Source of the DNA: Nitrososphaeria archaeon | Lineage (GTDB): Archaea > Thermoproteota > Nitrososphaeria > JACIWG01 | Assembly: GCA_029776065.1 (NCBI GenBank) | Contig: JARVJP010000006.1 | Location: 62,001 to 126,000 of the forward strand | Length of the DNA: 64,000 bases | Direction of reading: 5' to 3' | Shown here: positions 26,227 to 35,341 of the stretch, piece by piece | Position numbering within the stretch: the first letter of the stretch is position 1 | How the letters are laid out: every line of letters begins with the position of its first letter | Notes under the pieces: generated by a model | Seen by the model: only the letters and a program-made list of their open reading frames with translations | Databases searched by the model: none | Told to the model about the DNA's origin: nothing | Translations under genes and position numbers: made by a program

Positions 26227-27060
26227 ATGCCTACTAAGAAACGAGGCATCAGCCCCGTGATATCCACCGTAATATTATTTTCAACTATAATGGTGATAAT
26301 GGTAGGCGTACTAGGATATGCGAGCAGCATTTTCCAAATTCAGTCAGAGTGGGCTGAGTTCTCTAATGCTAAGGACACCACTTACAACCTAGCGGAGATA
26401 ATAGAAGACGTTTCCTTAAAACCTGGGGCACAATCCTACGTCAGATATAACCCGCGTAGTGGTGGCCCAAACTTCGTTGAGAACGTAGGCGCCTTTGACC
26501 TTAGAGTGAACACTACAGTGTTGATCAATGGTGCAGTCAATGTCTTCAGTTATAGAGGTGGCGACCTTGTTGGAACATCGGATGAAGTTTTAAGAGGTAA
26601 TCCTGAGAACCTTATCATCTATGGTAATGTAGCTCCCCTGGGTGCAGTGAACGTGACTCAGAGGGATGGGGCGACCATATTTTTGGACTTTAATAGAGTT
26701 GGAGTCATTAGAATAGGCATGTCCAACTTTAGTAGAGGGATGATTGGGAGTTCCATACTATGGGAACCTGTTGAGATCATCCAAGTTAATATGATTAACT
26801 TGACATTTGGAGGGGGAGGGGGATCCGGACCTGTCTCTCTTATCGCATCAAACAGTAAGGTGATCCAAAACGTGTATAGGATAAGTGACCCTTACCCAAG
26901 TATCAGAAGAAACTACACCTTATATGTTCAAGCGACTTTTCAAGGAAGGACAGAGCAACTACCTATCAGAATAATAGAGCCAGTTGGCATAACAAAGTAT
27001 GATACGATCTTCATAGTCTGCATCTCTAACGTTAGACTGAACTTTCTTGGAGGGGAGTAG
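26227..27060 (+). CDS. archaeal type IV pilin-like protein (GISPVI class), 277 residues
   Basis: The N-terminus KKRGISPVISTVILFSTIMV is the archaeal pilin/archaellin class III signal: basic residues, Gly-Ile-Ser-Pro-Val at the processing site, then the hydrophobic assembly helix. At 277 residues it is longer than a major pilin, with a beta-rich body that includes a GGGGGSG linker near 195-200. Probably a minor or specialised pilin. It is followed without a gap by the four anchored proteins listed next (start of the next gene 3 nt after the stop), so it heads that unit. Confidence 0.87.
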   Translation: MPTKKRGISPVISTVILFSTIMVIMVGVLGYASSIFQIQSEWAEFSNAKDTTYNLAEIIEDVSLKPGAQSYVRYNPRSGGPNFVENVGAFDLRVNTTVLINGAVNVFSYRGGDLVGTSDEVLRGNPENLIIYGNVAPLGAVNVTQRDGATIFLDFNRVGVIRIGMSNFSRGMIGSSILWEPVEIIQVNMINLTFGGGGGSGPVSLIASNSKVIQNVYRISDPYPSIRRNYTLYVQATFQGRTEQLPIRIIEPVGITKYDTIFIVCISNVRLNFLGGE

Positions 27061-27062
27061 CT

Positions 27063-27563
27063 TTGCCTTCAGCAGCTTTACCACATGTCCTTGGCACTAT
27101 AAGTCTGCTACTCATCATGTCATCTGTGCTCTTGATGTCGAACTTAATTCTCTTAAATTTGAACAACGACGCGATCAAGGCCTCCCTTAAAGAGACAACA
27201 AACTATATATCGCATGAGGTGGTGGAAGTAGTTTCATTGGCCAGTTCCACAGGGTCCTCTGAACTATTCTGCTATAGGTTGTTAGATATCCCATACCATC
27301 TCCAAAACTATGGGTACACAATAAAATACGCAAAAGACGAACTCGGTTGGAAAGTAGTAGCTTACATAAACGAGTATGAGACGATATATGCTGAGTCAAG
27401 GCTTAACTGGGTGTCAGGAATCCAGGTTATAAACTCAACCCAAGTTGTAAATAACATCATAGAGAACAGACCTTCAGTTCAAAGCGGTGCATCGAATATC
27501 GTTATATGGTGCCAACGATTCACAAACGGCACCGTCAGAGTAGGGATGGGGGTGCTGCTTTAA
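27063..27563 (+). CDS. N-anchored pseudopilin-like protein A
   Basis: 166 residues beginning at a TTG 3 nt after the previous stop. An N-terminal hydrophobic helix (about 8-32, GTISLLLIMSSVLLMSNLILL) is followed by an extracytoplasmic domain; the layout is like TadE/F or archaeal pseudopilins but the GISPV signal is absent. No family recognised. The TAA stop overlaps the next ATG (TAATG), so it is translationally coupled to the 400-residue protein downstream. Likely part of the pilus tip or base complex. Confidence 0.65.
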   Translation: MPSAALPHVLGTISLLLIMSSVLLMSNLILLNLNNDAIKASLKETTNYISHEVVEVVSLASSTGSSELFCYRLLDIPYHLQNYGYTIKYAKDELGWKVVAYINEYETIYAESRLNWVSGIQVINSTQVVNNIIENRPSVQSGASNIVIWCQRFTNGTVRVGMGVLL

Positions 27564-28765
27564 TGGATGTCTCTATGGATTATGTTGTATCGGGAATGAT
27601 AATATTCCTGATGGTATCTTTCTCACTATTCAGCATATTCAACACCGACTTCCTACAGACTACAAGAATCTCACAAGAACAGTTCAACCCTGAAGTCGAA
27701 AGATTATTTGATAAGATTCTTCTATCAAGAGGAGAGCCTTACGATTGGGGTGCTGATTATACGATAAATTTAGTCAATCACACGCATTTCGAAGACTTTG
27801 GACTTGCCTATATGGCGCAGTCCACAAACATGTATACAGTAGACGTTAACAAAATCATGAGACTCCATAATAGTACCACACAGCCAAACCCACTTTACAT
27901 GCCACCAGATATTGTGGGATCACTTTTAGGTTTGAAACAAAGCGATCACTGGGACTACGGTTTCAGGCTATACATGACCCATGCTTTGAACATCTCCATA
28001 AGCGCGATACAAAACATAACTAGTGGCCAAAAAAAGATACCTGTGCGATTCCAGATTGAAGTCAGAAACTATTTAGGAGAAGTCGCTCCAAATGCTTATG
28101 TTAAAGCACAATACATGCTCTTCTATTATTTAAGGAACAATAAGACCGTGAACTTCATATATAGTTCATCGAATAATATTACAGATTACAATGGGTGCAC
28201 CAGATTCGACTTCAGAACCTGGGTTAATAATGTGAAGAACTTAGGCCAAGAACAATACTTCGTACTCGTTGTACAAGCCATCCATGGTGGGGTTAAGTCA
28301 AGCGCCTTTTACGTCGTCTCAACAACAGAGGCACTTGAGTTAAATGTTGTCGGAGACCTGTTATTTGCTGAATTCAACGAAGAGGTCGAAATACCTAATG
28401 GGGCGAGACACCTTAGGATGGAGATGGTTGGGGTTACAAGCGACTTAGATATCTTAGATATACCTATAGAAAACGCAACCGACTCTTATTCAGGCCGAAT
28501 AATCAACTATGGTGGTAAAAGCTACAGGGTATACCAGCTGGCAGCTGACCCCGGCCAGGACCTTATCTTCCTAGCTATGACCATAAAGTACACTGGAAAG
28601 TATTGGCTTGCTATGGCGCATAGACCTCCTTACCCCATCGCTATTGATTATAGATCACATAGCTTCCCATTAGCTGGAGTGAAGTCGGTTTCGGTTGAAA
28701 GGATAGTGCACGCAGGAGGGATCGACTACTACGCTAGGTTGACGATGTGGAGGATGAGTGAATGA
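27563..28765 (+). CDS. N-anchored pseudopilin-like protein B, 400 residues
   Basis: From the ATG at 27563 the protein begins MDVSMDYVVSGMIIFLMVSFSLFSIF, a short lead and one hydrophobic helix, followed by about 370 extracytoplasmic residues. A longer frame from 27506 would overlap the upstream gene by 58 nt and adds a hydrophilic lead with no sense; the ATG overlapping the TAA (TAATG) with a G-rich stretch just upstream is preferred. Several N-x-S/T sequons are present (NHTHF region, NISIS, NITSG, NITDY). No recognised domain. Coupled on both sides, ending in an ATGA overlap with the next gene. Confidence 0.68.
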   Translation: MDVSMDYVVSGMIIFLMVSFSLFSIFNTDFLQTTRISQEQFNPEVERLFDKILLSRGEPYDWGADYTINLVNHTHFEDFGLAYMAQSTNMYTVDVNKIMRLHNSTTQPNPLYMPPDIVGSLLGLKQSDHWDYGFRLYMTHALNISISAIQNITSGQKKIPVRFQIEVRNYLGEVAPNAYVKAQYMLFYYLRNNKTVNFIYSSSNNITDYNGCTRFDFRTWVNNVKNLGQEQYFVLVVQAIHGGVKSSAFYVVSTTEALELNVVGDLLFAEFNEEVEIPNGARHLRMEMVGVTSDLDILDIPIENATDSYSGRIINYGGKSYRVYQLAADPGQDLIFLAMTIKYTGKYWLAMAHRPPYPIAIDYRSHSFPLAGVKSVSVERIVHAGGIDYYARLTMWRMSE

Positions 28766-29286
28766 GAAAAAGGAAGAGCATTATTCGAACAATTGAAAGC
28801 TTCGCAAGCATATTGATTATACTCTCCGCGTTCGTCATAGCATACTACCTTGTTATCCCAGAAAACGCCTACATAGTCCGCCTGCAGTCCGACCTGAATA
28901 AGCAAGGGTATAACATGTTGCAGGCGGTCACATTAAACAACGCACTCGATAATATAATATTTGACGCCAACGGAAACGTTAAGCAAGGATGGGAGATGCA
29001 GTTTAAGGTGCTCTTTGATAGCATGATACCTCAGGGGCTGATCTATAACGTTACAGTCTACAAAGTCATGAGGACGACTACAAGCGAGAACTGGGTCCAA
29101 CTTCAGCCGTTTAACACAGTTAAGATCAGTAACACAGACAGCGAGGATACCTTTCTGAAGTCTGCGGAGGTGGTCCTAGTAACCTACTTCTACACGAGCA
29201 AGGTTCAGACAGCAATCTCGCCTACAGAAAAAGGTTTATGCACACTCCTATTCTATCTAAGATTGGCTAAACTAGGTGGTGTTTAA
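28762..29286 (+). CDS. N-anchored pseudopilin-like protein C, 174 residues
   Basis: Starts within the previous gene's stop (ATGA overlap). It has a basic lead RKRKSIIR, a hydrophobic helix (SFASILIILSAFVIAYYLVIP), then about 140 extracytoplasmic residues with a helical start (LQSDLNKQGYNMLQAV) and a beta-rich end. This shape resembles minor pilins. No family recognised. It ends directly against the ATG of the large protein that follows. Confidence 0.65.
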   Translation: MRKRKSIIRTIESFASILIILSAFVIAYYLVIPENAYIVRLQSDLNKQGYNMLQAVTLNNALDNIIFDANGNVKQGWEMQFKVLFDSMIPQGLIYNVTVYKVMRTTTSENWVQLQPFNTVKISNTDSEDTFLKSAEVVLVTYFYTSKVQTAISPTEKGLCTLLFYLRLAKLGGV

Positions 29287-31587
29287 ATGGGAAACAAGCA
29301 TATGAGGGGGCAGTTCATCGTGATCTCAGCGCTTATTCTAGCACTCATTGTCCTAGGGCTAGCAGTGAACATACACTTCACGCTAACAGAGTATCAGAGA
29401 TACGCCTACCAAGACTACAAGGAGATACTGGACAACCTTGGCTCAGACTATAGAAACGCCCTAACTACGATACTTGCAAAGGCAACACAAGAGTATAATC
29501 TAACAGCAGACTTAGACCCACCTAGAAACAACGCCTTCAGCAACTTCTCTTGGTGGACGCAAGCAGCGATGCACGCCTTTTCCTCAAGAGGTGTTGAACT
29601 AGAATTTTCTTTAAAGACCACTGTCCTGCAGGAGAGTAAAGACCTGTATGGCACGCAGATGCCGCGGCTTTACGCTACCGACTTGATGAAGCTATATTGG
29701 TACACGCCCACAGCGATCTCCTCGATCTATGGAAGTGTTGAAGCTAATATTTCGAGGTATGGGTTCTACGGTTGGAGTAAGGACGTACTACTCCTACTTA
29801 ACTTGACCGTTGACGTGCCATCGATTTCCAACACACGTGATTACACGACCTTTAACATACTTGTTCATAGAGAAAACTTTGAGCCTGTGAACGGCCTGAA
29901 AGCAGCCAATATTGGAGTTAAATATTTTGATCCAAGCTTGAACAGTTGGGTGACAGCCGCTATAAAATCCGTACTTAACAATGGAGGTGGCAACTATACC
30001 CTTATCGTTACGAAATACACCGGCTCAGACCCCATCCCTAAAGAGTATAACAAATACTTAGCGGTTTGGGTACAAGATAGCAGAGGTATCATTGTGGAAA
30101 GCTATACCTATACATACATCGACCTTGTGATCCAGGAGAACGCGATAAACCAATTTTACCCAGGTGTTGAGAAAGCTGATGAGGTCTACGCTTTAGAGAC
30201 GTTAATCAACGGGACAACCATCTGGTTCAATAGAAAGCTTTTGAGCTCAAGTAGCATCCCCCCCTTACCCTTACCGCCAGTGAAGCAGTTCCGCATCTAC
30301 ACAACTGTGAACGGCAAAGACGACCCAAACCTCGTCGAAGTCCCAAGCCAAGTTGAAGTATGGAGCTCGGATTACTCCTACCCAACACTCGAGTTCGCAA
30401 ACTGGAGAAAACGTTTCAAAACAGGGGATAAGCTTGTATACTACATCAACTTCTCTAAGGCAGGTGTCACACAGCAGAAGGTTAGAATAACCTGGTTGAT
30501 GGATGCTGACGCCAGACCACCAGAGTACCTACTTCAATTCCAGAACCTCACCAACCTTTGGGTCGTTAACAACGGAGTGTACAGGATAGGATTTCACGCA
30601 GGGCAAACAGCCTTATCCGACCCAGTTGGGATAGACTGGAACATACAGGTCAACGCTTCAGACAACGACCCAAGTAAGTACCATGTTGAATATAGGCTGT
30701 TCAATTACGATTACTACCAACCAGCAGGTTCACTTAACTACAAGATACCTTGGGGGCCAGGCGATACACAGGGATGGACATTCCTACAAGGCCCAGTAAG
30801 AGCGGTGGCTTATAGAAGTAACGACTACGTACTTTACGCCTTGCCAAAACCAGGTTCGGTTGTCAGAGGAGAACTCTATCATACTGAAATAGTTATAATA
30901 CCATATAACGTCAACTACTTCCAACTATTCTTTTCAGCAACTACACTTAGTAGACTGAATAACATCTACCAAAATGTGGTCTATCTAACGTCGTTCGCTG
31001 GAACAGCGGAGGACTATTACCCTGGAGGGCCTAGAGCGGACAGATACAGATTGTCTTATGGCTCAGCACAGATGGTTGACTCTAACCTTAGAGAGATAGG
31101 TGTGGTGAACGGGAGGTTCTCAAACACAAGTAGGGTGTATAACATTTATGCCCGAACTGGTTATAATCCAACCACCGCAAAAAGCTATGGGTACTGGACT
31201 ACAACTTATAGCTCGTTTAGAGGACAAGCAACCTTCTACGACACCGCCACAATCTCATCGCTTAAAAACGCGAGAACCCCAGCAAATCCTGCTATGTTTC
31301 TATGGACTACTGGAAACGGGTATAAGCGTGATATCAGGTTAGACTGGGCTTATTTCAATCCCGACAATATGATAACGATCAATAGGGGGACTAACTTCTT
31401 CTATAATGCGGCTGGTTGGTATTACACGCCAGGGGGAAGCCTTGTACCACCTTTACAATGGAATGGACCGAACTGGCTTGACGAATACTCTAGTGCGGTC
31501 AGCACTGGAGATGACATACCAGCCATGTACCATAGGATGTTTATTGAGCAATACCACCCCACCATAGTTGAAGTTCACACGGGTTAA
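29287..31587 (+). CDS. large N-anchored pseudopilin-like protein D, 766 residues (candidate pilus tip adhesin)
   Basis: Begins MGNKHMRGQFIVISALILALIVLGLAVN, a pseudopilin-like lead (RGQ then a hydrophobic helix), followed by a helical segment and about 700 residues rich in Tyr, Asn and Thr. At least ten N-x-S/T sequons can be counted, pointing to heavy N-glycosylation. No recognisable domain. A pilin-like N-terminus with an oversized body is what a tip adhesin looks like; that role is inferred. It is the last gene of the five-gene unit starting at 26227 and begins with no gap after the previous stop. Confidence 0.68.
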   Translation: MGNKHMRGQFIVISALILALIVLGLAVNIHFTLTEYQRYAYQDYKEILDNLGSDYRNALTTILAKATQEYNLTADLDPPRNNAFSNFSWWTQAAMHAFSSRGVELEFSLKTTVLQESKDLYGTQMPRLYATDLMKLYWYTPTAISSIYGSVEANISRYGFYGWSKDVLLLLNLTVDVPSISNTRDYTTFNILVHRENFEPVNGLKAANIGVKYFDPSLNSWVTAAIKSVLNNGGGNYTLIVTKYTGSDPIPKEYNKYLAVWVQDSRGIIVESYTYTYIDLVIQENAINQFYPGVEKADEVYALETLINGTTIWFNRKLLSSSSIPPLPLPPVKQFRIYTTVNGKDDPNLVEVPSQVEVWSSDYSYPTLEFANWRKRFKTGDKLVYYINFSKAGVTQQKVRITWLMDADARPPEYLLQFQNLTNLWVVNNGVYRIGFHAGQTALSDPVGIDWNIQVNASDNDPSKYHVEYRLFNYDYYQPAGSLNYKIPWGPGDTQGWTFLQGPVRAVAYRSNDYVLYALPKPGSVVRGELYHTEIVIIPYNVNYFQLFFSATTLSRLNNIYQNVVYLTSFAGTAEDYYPGGPRADRYRLSYGSAQMVDSNLREIGVVNGRFSNTSRVYNIYARTGYNPTTAKSYGYWTTTYSSFRGQATFYDTATISSLKNARTPANPAMFLWTTGNGYKRDIRLDWAYFNPDNMITINRGTNFFYNAAGWYYTPGGSLVPPLQWNGPNWLDEYSSAVSTGDDIPAMYHRMFIEQYHPTIVEVHTG

Positions 31588-31663
31588 GATAACATTGGAT
31601 CTTACATCTTGAACCCGAAGTATTCTAACACAAAAAGTTTAGATAATTCGTCTTACAAGTGAT

Positions 31664-32893
31664 ATGCACATGCCTAAGTGCGCTTACATAATACTTGCAG
31701 CTGTTTTACTGTCATCGTTAGTTATCTCTACTCTTCCTTATGGAGCTGCACAATCTCAGTACATGGTCGTCCTGGTTAAAGATAGGAACCTTAATCCTAT
31801 AGCAGGTGCGGAGGTCGCAGTCTTCTCACCTCCTCCTGAGGAGAATTGGGTAGCGAATGGGTTTACAAACACTTCAGGCTACTTTACATTCGACATTTCA
31901 GAGAAAATTTACGCAAACTACACGGTCTTCGTCTATGTTAGAAACACGTTGGTCGCAGCAGAAGTAGCCTTTCTAGGACAAGCTATAACGGTAGTAGAGT
32001 GCGGTGTCAGAGACCTCTATATCAACATACAGTCTGAGTATGGCTATCCTTTGGGCGACATCACTGTCCATTTGAACTGGAGCAGGGAGTACCAAGACTA
32101 TAAGGCAAATGCGAAGTCAGATGGTAATGGGATTGTAACCTTCAAGAACATGCCGATCACCAACTATACAATAAGCCTAAAGTGGACACCCACGAACACC
32201 TTAATGTACGTGTTTAACCACGACCTAGCAGTCAACGATACACTGAAAATAAACCTCCCAGTCTACACACTTTCATGCAGAGCCTTCGATGACGAAGGCA
32301 ACATGCTTGATAACGTGGAGTTCACGGTTTCCAATGAACAGTATGGGACGTACATAGGCTATCCTTCGGAGGGGGAGTATTGGGTGAGGGTTCCATCTGG
32401 TAGGTATCGGGTAATAGCGAAGTACAACAATATGGCTTTAGAGAGGGAAGTTGACCTAGCGAGCAACGTTGACGTCGACTTCACCTTCACGAAACCAAAG
32501 AGCTATGCCTTAAACATTAGAGTATACTACGTGGATAACTCGACAGTAAGCTACGCATTCATCGAAGTCTACGATAGCAGCAATAACCTCGTCGACGCAT
32601 TACAACTCGGTGCAGACGCTAAGACTTCATTCAAGCTCCCAAAAGGCAGTTATAGAGTCGTAGCAAAGGCCGGTTCAAACATGGAGACCAAGGAAGTAGC
32701 TTTAGAAGAAGACACAACCCTAAAGATCACCTTGCCGAAGCCTCCAACCTCTACAACCCAGCAGCAGCAACAGCAGGCATCTATCTTACCCTTAGTAATC
32801 ATAGTAATAACAATAACTATAACAATACTCCTCGTGCTCTTCATGCTCAGACGCGTGAGATCAAGGTCGTTTCCAACAGAAGAAAACATATGA
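31664..32893 (+). CDS. surface protein with tandem carboxypeptidase-regulatory-like domains and C-terminal anchor
   Basis: 409 residues: a signal peptide (CAYIILAAVLLSSLVISTLPYGAAQ), then four repeats of the CarboxypepD_reg/prealbumin-like type, seen as D-x-N-x-x-P-x-x-G-A-E-V, Y-P-L-G-D-I-T-V, E-G-N-M-L-D-N-V and N-S-T-V-S-Y-A-F-I-E-V, each about 80-90 residues. A Thr/Gln spacer (seven Gln in a row) leads to one membrane helix and the basic end RRVRSRS. Outward-facing beta-sandwich stalk. It lies 76 nt after the tip-adhesin candidate on the same strand. Confidence 0.78.
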   Translation: MHMPKCAYIILAAVLLSSLVISTLPYGAAQSQYMVVLVKDRNLNPIAGAEVAVFSPPPEENWVANGFTNTSGYFTFDISEKIYANYTVFVYVRNTLVAAEVAFLGQAITVVECGVRDLYINIQSEYGYPLGDITVHLNWSREYQDYKANAKSDGNGIVTFKNMPITNYTISLKWTPTNTLMYVFNHDLAVNDTLKINLPVYTLSCRAFDDEGNMLDNVEFTVSNEQYGTYIGYPSEGEYWVRVPSGRYRVIAKYNNMALEREVDLASNVDVDFTFTKPKSYALNIRVYYVDNSTVSYAFIEVYDSSNNLVDALQLGADAKTSFKLPKGSYRVVAKAGSNMETKEVALEEDTTLKITLPKPPTSTTQQQQQQASILPLVIIVITITITILLVLFMLRRVRSRSFPTEENI

Positions 32894-33035
32894 ACTCGCT
32901 ACCAGAAAACACTCAAACAGCAAAAAGATAATACTGTCCATTCCTAAGCAGCACGTACCTAAATTAAATAAAAATTTAAGCACAAAACATAACTTTTTAA
33001 GAAAAAATTTGAACCTACAAAATAAGGAGAGAAAA

Positions 33036-33045
33036 ACATTTATAT
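33036..33045 (+). promoter_or_regulatory. TATA box for the major pilin gene
   Basis: ACATTTATAT, about 26-30 nt upstream of the ATG at 33069 in a very A/T-rich gap, consistent with a strong leaderless promoter. Confidence 0.6.
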
Positions 33046-33068
33046 TGTCAAAAGAGAAAGGGTACTCA

Positions 33069-33488
33069 ATGAACACAAAAAAGAGTAAAGGTATTAGTCC
33101 GGTAATCGCAACAGTCATATTAATTGCAATAGCCGTGGCCATCGCAATAGCAGTAGCGTTCTGGGCTGCAGGCTTAACAGGAGCTTTTACAAGGTTTGAG
33201 AAGCTGGAGATAACAAGCGCCTATGCTGAAAGCGCAAGTACAATTGTGTTAAACGTTAAGAACACAGGTTCAGCAGACGCAACAATAACAGACATCTTCA
33301 TCAATGGAAAACCATTAGGTCAAGAAGGTGCTGGGGGAAGTGCAATTTCACCTATATCACTTCCATCAGGCAGCACCACCAGCATTACCTTGACCTTTAC
33401 GACGGGTTTCACTTCAGGAGTTACAGTAGATGTGAAAGTACATACAGCCTCAGGAACAGATTACCCCAAGGCGATCGTAATCCCTTAA
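33069..33488 (+). CDS. archaeal type IV pilin (candidate major subunit), copy 1
   Basis: 139 residues from the ATG at 33069: TKKSKGISPVIATVILIAIA is a textbook archaeal pilin signal, with processing before or at the GISPV segment. The hydrophobic helix is followed by AFWAAGLTGAFTRFEKLEI and a small beta-rich C-terminal domain of about 95 residues. A longer frame from 33009 would run through the promoter and is rejected. Its small size, own strong promoter and following T-run fit an abundant structural pilin. A paralogue with the same helix and FTRFEKLEI segment is encoded at 37883. Confidence 0.9.
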   Translation: MNTKKSKGISPVIATVILIAIAVAIAIAVAFWAAGLTGAFTRFEKLEITSAYAESASTIVLNVKNTGSADATITDIFINGKPLGQEGAGGSAISPISLPSGSTTSITLTFTTGFTSGVTVDVKVHTASGTDYPKAIVIP

Positions 33489-33507
33489 AACAGGGATGCT
33501 TTACCTT

Positions 33508-33519
33508 TTTTTATTTTCA
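33508..33519 (+). terminator. T-rich terminator after the major pilin gene
   Basis: TTTTTTTATTTT, 20 nt after the pilin stop, in the sense orientation. Oligo-T runs of this kind end archaeal transcripts. Confidence 0.6.
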
Positions 33520-33654
33520 ATAGTTTGATGGTCTAAAGTAAATAATTAACGTTATTGAAAGTGTTAGTTAACACATAAGCTAAACTGATAATGAAATTTT
33601 ATTCTCACATTCTACTAAAAATACTTATAAGAGAAATTAGATGGCATCACATAG

Positions 33655-35319
33655 ATGAAACCGTGTCAGGTTTCCATAAGAGAGTATTCAACTTTGGAGG
33701 CTCTGTCCGATTACCTAGGAATATTCCTAATCGCGTCTGTGATACTTGCTTCTTTTGAGTGGTTACTTATTTCTAAAATAAGCTATATCGTCTATATTGA
33801 AGGTTTTGTAACTGTTGTATTATCGCATCTTGTCTTTAGAAGAAAAATAGTATATTTGCCAAAAGAAAAATCGATTGTTTTTTACATAACCTGCTTATTC
33901 TATTTATCAATTCTTTTGACATATCTTTATGCATTTCCCTACTTCCCTCTTTTTCCAAGTGCTGATTTTAAAACCCACCTGCAAAATGCTCTAGCATTTA
34001 CTGAGGGCATGTATTCTTCTTCTCTCCCCGCAAACCCTGCAGTTGAACTACTCTTATCAGCATGGCTTTCAATAGGTTTTGATAACCCCCTTTTTTACAC
34101 ACGGCTTTTCATTATGTTACTGAATTGGTCTACAATCTTCCACGTTTACGCTTTAGGGCATAAAATAGGAGGTAGAAAGGTGGGGGAAGTGGCATCAATT
34201 TCCTATACACTTGTGAGCCCTTTTTGGTATCATACACTTATTGAGGCCGGTTTATATGCTAATTTACTAGGCATAGTTATAGGCCTTTGCTTTATAAGGT
34301 GGTTCATCACAATGCTAGAAAAGCAAGGGATCATAAGGTATTTTCTAATTATTGTTACCTCTTCGGTGCTGATTTTGTCGCATTCTTCTAGTATACTTAT
34401 TCTTGCAGCCTGTATTATGGCGGTTATCTATTTACGCTTTTTCGAAGGAGAAGACCTTAAACTTCGACTAATCGCATTACCCATAATCGGATTTCTACTG
34501 GTGTTATTGACTATGCCTTCTTTAATATTCCGTTTACCTTCCGCTTTACAAGGTCCCTACTTCATGGCCACAACATCTGACGTTATATTAGAATTTCTTA
34601 AGCATGCCCCATTTTTAAGCTACATTTACGCATTCAATTCCATATCCTTAGTTTTATTTGCGTTGATCACAATAACATTTATTCAGTCGGTGTTAAATAA
34701 AAGATTAGGATATTATTCAATATTCTATCTTTGGTTCTTCGGTGCATTTGGGTTAAGCTTTTTCAGTTCTAATGCGTGGCGATTTGCTTTATTATCGTTT
34801 ATACCAATGTGCGTTCTGTCAGTCAAAGTTTTTAATGACATCCTCCTTCCCATCTTCTCAAAAATAGAAGCATACATGTTAAATCCACAGACGAGGAGGC
34901 TTCTAAAATATCAACTGATCTGCCTAGTCATTATAGTGTTGATGTTTTATAGTACTGCCGATCCACTCCCGGCTTTTAGGTTCGCATCATGGAGTAGGGA
35001 TCAACAAAATAATGTTTACGACGCTATGCTATGGTTTGCTCAAAACACGGAGCAGAACGCGTGCGCTGTCAGCATCTCTAACTCTCAGTTCTACTTCCTA
35101 CCTTATATAGCTCATAGGGAGTTTTTGGGAATTTTCCCAAGCGGGCATCCGGATACGGTTTACTCGTATCTTAAAGACCATAGACCTGGTTATGTGATCG
35201 TGTGGAATAGGCTTCACCCCTACAACGAGACATGGCATTATGTTGACCTATACCATGATAGCCCTTACTTCGTGGAGGTGTGGTCTAACTACGAGTTCAC
35301 GATCTTTAAGGTGAAATAA
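33655..35319 (+). CDS. polytopic membrane protein, GT-C-like putative glycosyltransferase
   Basis: 554 residues with about ten to twelve hydrophobic helices and a short soluble C-terminus. The first outer loop holds FPSADFKTHLQNAL, an acidic/His motif in the place where GT-C enzymes carry their catalytic Asp. The C-terminal part (WFAQNTEQNACAVSIS, then PGYVIVWNR) is like that of oligosaccharyltransferase or dolichol-linked mannosyltransferase relatives. No firm family. It lies among pilins, an N-glycan initiator and a GT4 enzyme, so a part in glycosylating surface proteins is likely but inferred. Confidence 0.6.
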   Translation: MKPCQVSIREYSTLEALSDYLGIFLIASVILASFEWLLISKISYIVYIEGFVTVVLSHLVFRRKIVYLPKEKSIVFYITCLFYLSILLTYLYAFPYFPLFPSADFKTHLQNALAFTEGMYSSSLPANPAVELLLSAWLSIGFDNPLFYTRLFIMLLNWSTIFHVYALGHKIGGRKVGEVASISYTLVSPFWYHTLIEAGLYANLLGIVIGLCFIRWFITMLEKQGIIRYFLIIVTSSVLILSHSSSILILAACIMAVIYLRFFEGEDLKLRLIALPIIGFLLVLLTMPSLIFRLPSALQGPYFMATTSDVILEFLKHAPFLSYIYAFNSISLVLFALITITFIQSVLNKRLGYYSIFYLWFFGAFGLSFFSSNAWRFALLSFIPMCVLSVKVFNDILLPIFSKIEAYMLNPQTRRLLKYQLICLVIIVLMFYSTADPLPAFRFASWSRDQQNNVYDAMLWFAQNTEQNACAVSISNSQFYFLPYIAHREFLGIFPSGHPDTVYSYLKDHRPGYVIVWNRLHPYNETWHYVDLYHDSPYFVEVWSNYEFTIFKVK

Positions 35320-35341
35320 GCAGGCTTCATAGGTTATGTTT

